In this document: piece after piece, positions 59,037-64,000 of the stretch
Position numbering within the stretch: position 1 is the first letter of the stretch
Layout: the number at the start of each line of letters is the position of its first letter
From: JAUYIV01 sp035464675
GTDB taxonomy: Bacteria > Actinomycetota > Acidimicrobiia > Spongiisociales > UBA11373
Assembly (NCBI GenBank): GCA_035464675.1
Contig: DATHSA010000066.1
Coordinates: forward strand, 1 to 64,000
Reading direction: 5' to 3'
DNA length: 64,000 nt
Made by a program: the position numbers and the translations under genes
The notes under the pieces: model-generated
What the model was told of the DNA's origin: nothing
Database searches by the model: none
Seen by the model: the letters and a program-made list of their open reading frames with translations, nothing else

Positions 59037-59080
59037 GTAACCTCCTCGTTACACGATAGCACGCGTAACGAACAGGTTAC
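59037..59080. promoter_or_regulatory. Paired ArsR operator, GTAAC-N6-GTTAC twice
   Basis: Perfect inverted repeats GTAAC-CTCCTC-GTTAC (59037-59052) and GTAAC-GAACAG-GTTAC (59065-59080), with centres 28 bases apart. They lie immediately upstream of the ArsR gene. The 16-base palindromes suit a dimeric winged-helix repressor. Confidence 0.75.
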
Positions 59081-59083
59081 AAG

Positions 59084-61543
59084 TCAGATCTTCGGTACGC
59101 GGAACCCCGACTTGGCGATCACGTGGTCGCGAGACTCCGAGGCCATCCGCCGGACCGCCGGCCAGTCCACGTGGAGCAAGCGCCCTCCCTGTTTCATCAC
59201 CCGGCCGCCGATCAGCACGGTGTCCACGTTGGACGTGTCCATGCCCGACACCACCGCCATGGCCGGGTCGTTGAGGGGGGTCACATTGAGTCGATCGGTG
59301 CGAAGCAGGACCATGTCGGCCTTCTTCCCGGGTGTCAGCGTCCCCACCCGGGCGTCGAGCCCGTTGGCGCGCGCCCCCTCGATCGTCGCGTAGGCCAGGA
59401 CGTCGCGCGCCGAAATCGGCTCCTTGTGCTGTGACACGGCGAGCGCCCGCTGCAACCCGATGACCGAGCGCATCTGATTGAACATGTCGGCAGGCACGTT
59501 GGTCTCGACGTCGACGCTCAGGCTCGGGGACAGGCCCCTGTCGAGGAACTTCTGGATGGGCGGCATGCCGTGGCCCATCATCATCTCGACGGGAGAAGCC
59601 AACGACACCGTGCCTCCCGTGTCCACGATCATCTGGATCTCGGTGTCGTTCAGCGTCGTGCAGTGGATGTAGGTCGTGTCGGGGCCGAGGAGACCCGCCC
59701 GGCCGAAGTCCTCCAGCTTTCCCTCCTGACCGTACGAGCCGACCCCGACGTGGGTGCTGATTCGGGCCCCGGTCTCTCTGGCCAGTTTCCAGTGGTCCCG
59801 GGTCACTTCGAAGTCGGTGAACTCCGGCCCGGGTGCCGCCAGCGCGAGGGTGAGCTTCTGGTCGGTCGTCTGGAAGTGCTCCGTCGCCGCCCGTACGAAC
59901 CACGACGGCTGCCGCTCCTCCCACTTCCCCCACCACGGGAAGCCATAGGCGAACACCGCACGCAGGCCGGAGTCCTCCAGCGCGGCGATCACCGCATCGG
60001 TGTGCGCCGGCGAGCCCTGGATGTGCGACCAGTCGAGGAGCGTGGTGATCCCGGCATCGATCGCTCCCAGAGCGGACACGAGGTTGCCCACATAGGCGTC
60101 TTCCGGCCGGAACGCAGGAGCAAGCTTGTGCAGGACGAAGGATATGTAGCTGGTCCGGCCCTCGAGCGGGACGTCGGTGCCGATGTTCCGCAGGAGCCCT
60201 TCCCAGATGTGGCGGTGGGTGTCCACGAAGCCGGGCATCACGATCATCCCGGTGGCATCGATCACCTCCGCCGTCTCTCCCCCGTCGAGCGACGGCCCCA
60301 CGGCGACGATCTCGTCTCCGTCGATGAGGACGTCCCCGGGCGAGAAGTCCCCGACCACCGGATCCACCGACAGGACGGTCCCGCCGCGGATCACCTTCCG
60401 GTCGGTGGGCGCGACTCCGAAGTCGATCCCCGACGGATAGAACTCCGGGATCTCGGCGGCCTTGGCGATCCGGCTGCCGATCACCAGCCTGCGCACCTTC
60501 TTGTAGTTCCTCTTGATCAGCTCCTTGAGATCTCCCGCCTGGAACAGGATGATCCCGAACAGCAGGAGGAGGCCGAACACCATCGGGATGTCCTCGGCCG
60601 ATAGCCGCAGGTACGGCTGGGCCACGGTGATCAGGGCGAGGAGGACGGCAGCCACCGCCCCTCCGAAGAACGTCGCTCGCCCGCCGGCGAGGGAAGCGCC
60701 GCCGAGGACGGCGGCTCCGATGCTCGTCAGGGCGAATGTCGAACCGACCTGTGCGTTACCGATCGGCGAACGCGCCATCACGAAGATCGACCCGACCGCA
60801 GCGAGGACCGCCGAAAGCATCAGGGCCCTGACCTTCAGCCAGGTCACACGAATGCCCCCCCTCCTGGCGGACCTCTCGTCGTAGCCGACGGCTCGGAGTC
60901 GGAGCCCGGACCCCGACGCGTGCAACCAGATGTCGCCGAGCGCCGCCAGGGCCACGAGAACGATGAACGCGATCGGAATCGGACCCACGCTGGTCTTCAG
61001 CATCGAGGCGAAGTCGCGGTTGATCACCCCCTGGGTGGAAGGGCGAAGCGTGAGGGCGACACCGTTGAGGATGCTCAACGTGGCGAGGGTCGCGATGATC
61101 GACGGCATCTTGGCCCCGCGGATCAGGAACGCGTTCACCAGTCCCAGGGCGACGCCACACACGAGGACCACCGAGATCCCGAACAGGATCTGCGTCCCGG
61201 TGGCGTCGGCGCCGATCAGAAACGAACCGATGACGACACCCAGGCTGACCATCCCACCGACACTCAGATCGAGGTACCCGACCAGCAGAGCATGGGTCTG
61301 GGCGATCGTGACCACGATCAAGGGGAGGGCCACGATCAGGGTCTGAGAGATGACAGCCGAGTTGAGGAAGCCGTCGAACTTCGTGGTCGTGTACCACACG
61401 AGCGCGCCGATCAGGAGAACCTGAAGCGCCACGGGCATCCAGAGCCTGAACTTGATGATCTTGCGCCATTTGTTCTTGTCGCGGGCGTTGCGGAGGATCT
61501 TGCGAACCAACCGTCGCGTGGCATCAAGGCGGGTGGTGGTCAC
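59084..61543 (-). CDS. Ribose-type ABC permease fused to an amidohydrolase
   Basis: 819 residues in one uninterrupted frame. Residues about 30-340 are an RbsC-like permease with about ten helices and the GASLAGGRATFFGG motif. A basic linker leads into a complete amidohydrolase (about 375-819) of the Atz/Trz/deaminase branch: metal ligands H443 and H445 (DTHRHIWEG), H598 (STHVG), H627 (IHCTT) and D678 (LSVDVE). The hydrolase would lie on the cytosolic side. GTG at 61543 overlaps the ATPase stop (GTGA). Import coupled to hydrolysis or deamination of a nucleoside or N-heterocycle is an inference. It is the last gene of the uptake operon. Confidence 0.87.
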   Translation of the reverse strand: MTTTRLDATRRLVRKILRNARDKNKWRKIIKFRLWMPVALQVLLIGALVWYTTTKFDGFLNSAVISQTLIVALPLIVVTIAQTHALLVGYLDLSVGGMVSLGVVIGSFLIGADATGTQILFGISVVLVCGVALGLVNAFLIRGAKMPSIIATLATLSILNGVALTLRPSTQGVINRDFASMLKTSVGPIPIAFIVLVALAALGDIWLHASGSGLRLRAVGYDERSARRGGIRVTWLKVRALMLSAVLAAVGSIFVMARSPIGNAQVGSTFALTSIGAAVLGGASLAGGRATFFGGAVAAVLLALITVAQPYLRLSAEDIPMVFGLLLLFGIILFQAGDLKELIKRNYKKVRRLVIGSRIAKAAEIPEFYPSGIDFGVAPTDRKVIRGGTVLSVDPVVGDFSPGDVLIDGDEIVAVGPSLDGGETAEVIDATGMIVMPGFVDTHRHIWEGLLRNIGTDVPLEGRTSYISFVLHKLAPAFRPEDAYVGNLVSALGAIDAGITTLLDWSHIQGSPAHTDAVIAALEDSGLRAVFAYGFPWWGKWEERQPSWFVRAATEHFQTTDQKLTLALAAPGPEFTDFEVTRDHWKLARETGARISTHVGVGSYGQEGKLEDFGRAGLLGPDTTYIHCTTLNDTEIQMIVDTGGTVSLASPVEMMMGHGMPPIQKFLDRGLSPSLSVDVETNVPADMFNQMRSVIGLQRALAVSQHKEPISARDVLAYATIEGARANGLDARVGTLTPGKKADMVLLRTDRLNVTPLNDPAMAVVSGMDTSNVDTVLIGGRVMKQGGRLLHVDWPAVRRMASESRDHVIAKSGFRVPKI

Positions 61544-63120
61544 GACGACGCCTTCGGCATGGCGACGCCGAGCGGGGATCGGCCGGCCTTGGAGAGCCCG
61601 GGACCGCGGACGATTGACTCGGTGATCCGCCTCTCGCTCAGCTCGTCGCCGGGGATCTCCTCGATGATCTGGCCCCGGGACATGACGAGCACTCGATCGC
61701 ACAGACCGGCCAACTCGATGGGATCGCTCGACTTCACGAGGAGCGCCGCGCCTCCGTCGGTACGCGCGCGGAGTGCCCGGTAGATGTCGAAGCGCGACCC
61801 CACGTCGACACCCTGCGTCGGCTCATATGCCAGGATCACCGACGGCTCCCTCAGGTAGGTGCGCGAGACCGAGACCTTCTGCTGGTTCCCGCCCGACAGG
61901 AACTGCACCGGCTGATCCAACGACGGGGTGCGGATCTCGAGTTGGGCAACCACGTCCTCGACCTTCCGGCGTTCCCGACGCCTACTCAGGAACCCGAACA
62001 TCCGGAAACGCCGCAGGACTTGGATCGTGGCGTTGACTCTCACCCCCAGCACACCCATCAACGCCTCGTGGGTGCGGTCGCCGGGAAGGAGCAGGATGCC
62101 GGCGTCGACCGCCTCCCGGGTGGAGACCAGTGACAGCTCATCCCCGTCGCATGCCACCAGCCCTGCCTTGGGCGGGGCCCGGCCGGAGAGGCAGTCGAAC
62201 AGCTGCGGCTGGCCGTTGCCTTCGGCCCCGGCGATGCCGACGACCTCGCCGCTCTCAAGCGTGAATGAGACCGGACCGAACGACTGGCCCTGGAGGCCGT
62301 CGACGACGAGGACGTCCCGCGACTCCTCGACCCGGACGTCGGGCGCCGGGAAGGCGGCCTCGAAAGGGCGACCGACGATGAGCTCGACCAGCTCCGGCTC
62401 CGAGGTGGCGGCCGCGTCGAATGTGCCCTGGTTTCGTCCATCACGCAGGACCGTGATCCGGTCGGCGATCTCCAGCACCTCGGGCAGGCGATGACTCACG
62501 TAGACCACGCCCACGCCGCGCTCCCTCGATCGGGCGATCGTCCTGTGCAGGGCCTCCACCTCGTCGGGGCCGAGAGCGGTCGTCGGCTCGTCCAGCAGCA
62601 GGACGATGGGGTCGGTGATGAGCGCCTTGGCCACCTCGAAGAGCTGCCGCTCGGCCAGTGTCAGGAACCCTGCGGGGGCGTCCGGGAACAGCTCGAGGTC
62701 GAGGTCGAATTCGGCGAGCTTGGATCTCGCCCACTTCTTCCGACGCCAGAAAGGAGGCCTCTGGTCCTCCGGGGCCGCCTGATAGAGGTTGTTCTTCACG
62801 GGCTCGGCGAGAACCAGCGAGGTGTCCTGATAAGCCATCGCCAGGCCGAGCCGCCTCGCCAGCGCCGGCGAGTCACGTCTGAGGGGTCTTCCCCCGATCT
62901 GGACCGAGCCCAGATCGGGGTCCACAAACCCGCTGGCAATCCCCAGGAGAGTCGACTTGCCGGAGCCGTTCTCCCCGACGAGGGCATGCACCTCGCCGGG
63001 GCGGCAGTCGAAGCTGACGTCGGTCAGCGCCCGGACTGCTCCGAACTGCCGGGATACGCCCTGCAGTTCGAGAACCAGTCCGTCAGAGGCCGACTCTCCT
63101 CGGGGATTGCTGCTACTCAT
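61540..63120 (-). CDS. Sugar/nucleoside ABC importer ATPase (RbsA/MglA type)
   Basis: 526 residues with two ABC domains. The first has an intact Walker A (GENGSGKST) and Walker B (LLLDEPTTAL), but its signature is degenerate (LTLAERQ). The second has a degenerate Walker A (GAEGNGQPQ) and a good signature (LSGGNQQKV). This complementary decay is typical of the RbsA family. It powers uptake through the fused permease downstream. The ATG is 10 bases after the binding-protein stop. Confidence 0.93.
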   Translation of the reverse strand: MSSSNPRGESASDGLVLELQGVSRQFGAVRALTDVSFDCRPGEVHALVGENGSGKSTLLGIASGFVDPDLGSVQIGGRPLRRDSPALARRLGLAMAYQDTSLVLAEPVKNNLYQAAPEDQRPPFWRRKKWARSKLAEFDLDLELFPDAPAGFLTLAERQLFEVAKALITDPIVLLLDEPTTALGPDEVEALHRTIARSRERGVGVVYVSHRLPEVLEIADRITVLRDGRNQGTFDAAATSEPELVELIVGRPFEAAFPAPDVRVEESRDVLVVDGLQGQSFGPVSFTLESGEVVGIAGAEGNGQPQLFDCLSGRAPPKAGLVACDGDELSLVSTREAVDAGILLLPGDRTHEALMGVLGVRVNATIQVLRRFRMFGFLSRRRERRKVEDVVAQLEIRTPSLDQPVQFLSGGNQQKVSVSRTYLREPSVILAYEPTQGVDVGSRFDIYRALRARTDGGAALLVKSSDPIELAGLCDRVLVMSRGQIIEEIPGDELSERRITESIVRGPGLSKAGRSPLGVAMPKASS

Positions 63121-63130
63121 GCGATCGCGG

Positions 63131-64000
63131 TCACTCCCCGGTGTCGAGGCCGCCGCCGAAGACCGCCGTCAGGACCGAATCCGGCACCAGTGAGGTGCCC
63201 GACACGGCCGCGTGCGCGCGATCGGCATCGCAATCGTCTTCCGTCACCTGCCGCATCACGTGAGGGACCACGATCTGCGGCGGGATCTCGGCGCCGTTGA
63301 TGCTCAACATCGCGGCGGTCACCGCCACCCGGGCCTGGAAGTTGCCTCCCGCCGAGTAGAAGATGTTGTACGTCGGCTCATCGCGCTCGGCCCAGTCACA
63401 GAAGAGACTCTGCTCATCTGTGCGCAACGCGAGCGTGAGGTTCTCGACCGGGATGTCGAGCTCCTCCATGACCGGCAGGCCGAACCAGACACCGTCCGAG
63501 TACTCGTATGCGTACCCGCGGATGTCGGGATCCTGCGTCAACAGCCCCCGGAACACGTCCGGGATCGCCGGTGCGTACCAGTTGGTGTCACCGGTCGTGC
63601 TGTCGGCGTTCGCCGGCGGATTGACCAGCTCGATCGAATCACTCAGGCTCGAGATGGCGCATCGCTGCCACCCGAGCGAGAGTGCGTTGCCCGGTGTCCC
63701 GCCCAGGATCGCAACCTTGCCCTCGCCGACACCGTCGTTCAGCACCTCAGCGAAGCTCTCGCCGAGAGCACAGAGATCCTCACCCACGACGGTCAGGTAG
63801 TCCTCGCCCGGAACCAGGGCGCCATCCTGATCGGGAAGGCCCACCCAGCCCGCCGAGTACGGAATGTACGGGATACCCGCAGCCTCGGCCTCCAGGATCG
63901 CATCGGCGATCGCCACCCCGAGGTCGGGATAGCCGACGATGAAGTCGACGCCGCGCTGGATCAGGAACCGGATGTCGTTGGCGTTCCCCACCGGGTCGAA
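63131..64000 (-). CDS. Substrate-binding protein of the ABC importer, 5' end outside window
   Basis: The C-terminal 289 residues of a type I periplasmic binding protein (ribose-binding-like): IRFLIQRGVDFIVGYPDLGV, IPYIPYSAGWV, VAILGGTPGN and the late YAYEYSDGVWFGLPV. Trp and Tyr are frequent around the expected ligand cleft. It would capture the solute and pass it to the permease-amidohydrolase fusion. The N-terminus and signal peptide lie beyond the window. Confidence 0.88.
   Translation of the reverse strand, partial: FDPVGNANDIRFLIQRGVDFIVGYPDLGVAIADAILEAEAAGIPYIPYSAGWVGLPDQDGALVPGEDYLTVVGEDLCALGESFAEVLNDGVGEGKVAILGGTPGNALSLGWQRCAISSLSDSIELVNPPANADSTTGDTNWYAPAIPDVFRGLLTQDPDIRGYAYEYSDGVWFGLPVMEELDIPVENLTLALRTDEQSLFCDWAERDEPTYNIFYSAGGNFQARVAVTAAMLSINGAEIPPQIVVPHVMRQVTEDDCDADRAHAAVSGTSLVPDSVLTAVFGGGLDTGE

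Overview
This is a GC-rich, densely coding stretch of chromosome from an actinobacterium. The gene order of the first half (aroE, mltG, ruvX, alaS, rarA, aspS, hisS, relA, apt, secF, secD, yajC, tgt, queA, ruvB, ruvA, ruvC, yebC, pdxT, pdxS, pimA-like, patA-like, pgsA-like) is the conserved actinobacterial backbone known from Mycobacterium. Phosphatidylinositol mannoside genes fit that phylum. The many secreted lipoproteins with long threonine-rich linkers suggest class Acidimicrobiia or a close uncultured relative; this class-level placement is inference. Many genes start with GTG or TTG and overlap by 4 bases (ATGA, GTGA, TTGA), and a set of genes seems to be leaderless.

Layout. 1-270: 5' part of a type IV pilin. 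541-13272: one long minus-strand cluster for translation, stringent response and cell wall work (apt > relA > metallo-hydrolase > hisS > aspS > rarA > alaS > ruvX > mltG > aroE). 13376-18743: queuosine (queA, tgt) and Sec export (yajC, secD, secF). 18889-20980: ruvCAB, with ruvC broken by an in-frame amber codon. 21146-25902: yebC, PLP synthase and PI-mannoside lipid genes. 26049-30011: EF-G2, citrate synthase and an unknown acidic protein on the plus strand. 30057-36489: RND/MMPL exporter, lipoprotein, thrS, a decayed doxX and a mini zinc ribbon. 36665-42375: patatin, molybdopterin oxidoreductase and small housekeeping or unknown genes.

42439-46832 looks like a small integrated island. An intact tRNA-Val(CAC) gene is followed by a TIR-membrane-propeller gene, then a 25-nt exact copy of the tRNA anticodon arm, then a lipoprotein gene, then a 48-nt near-exact copy of the tRNA 3' end. 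No integrase is present. 47031-53914 holds a cell-wall-binding-repeat protein, a lipid cyclopropanation-type operon (FAD oxidoreductase, DUF1365, CFA-type methyltransferase), and an unusual two-CDGSH / Fer4 / two-Usp / Rieske fusion convergent with a membrane cytochrome c. 53995-59080 holds lipoproteins, a SulP-STAS-cNMP transporter, and an ArsR-SRPBCC-VOC operon with a paired palindromic operator. 59084-64000 is a ribose-type ABC uptake operon whose permease is fused to an amidohydrolase.

The main curiosities are the tRNA-bounded cassette island, the permease-amidohydrolase fusion, the CDGSH-Usp-Rieske fusion, the broken ruvC, and a family of intergenic arrays made of about four tandem heptamers, found in at least seven gaps.
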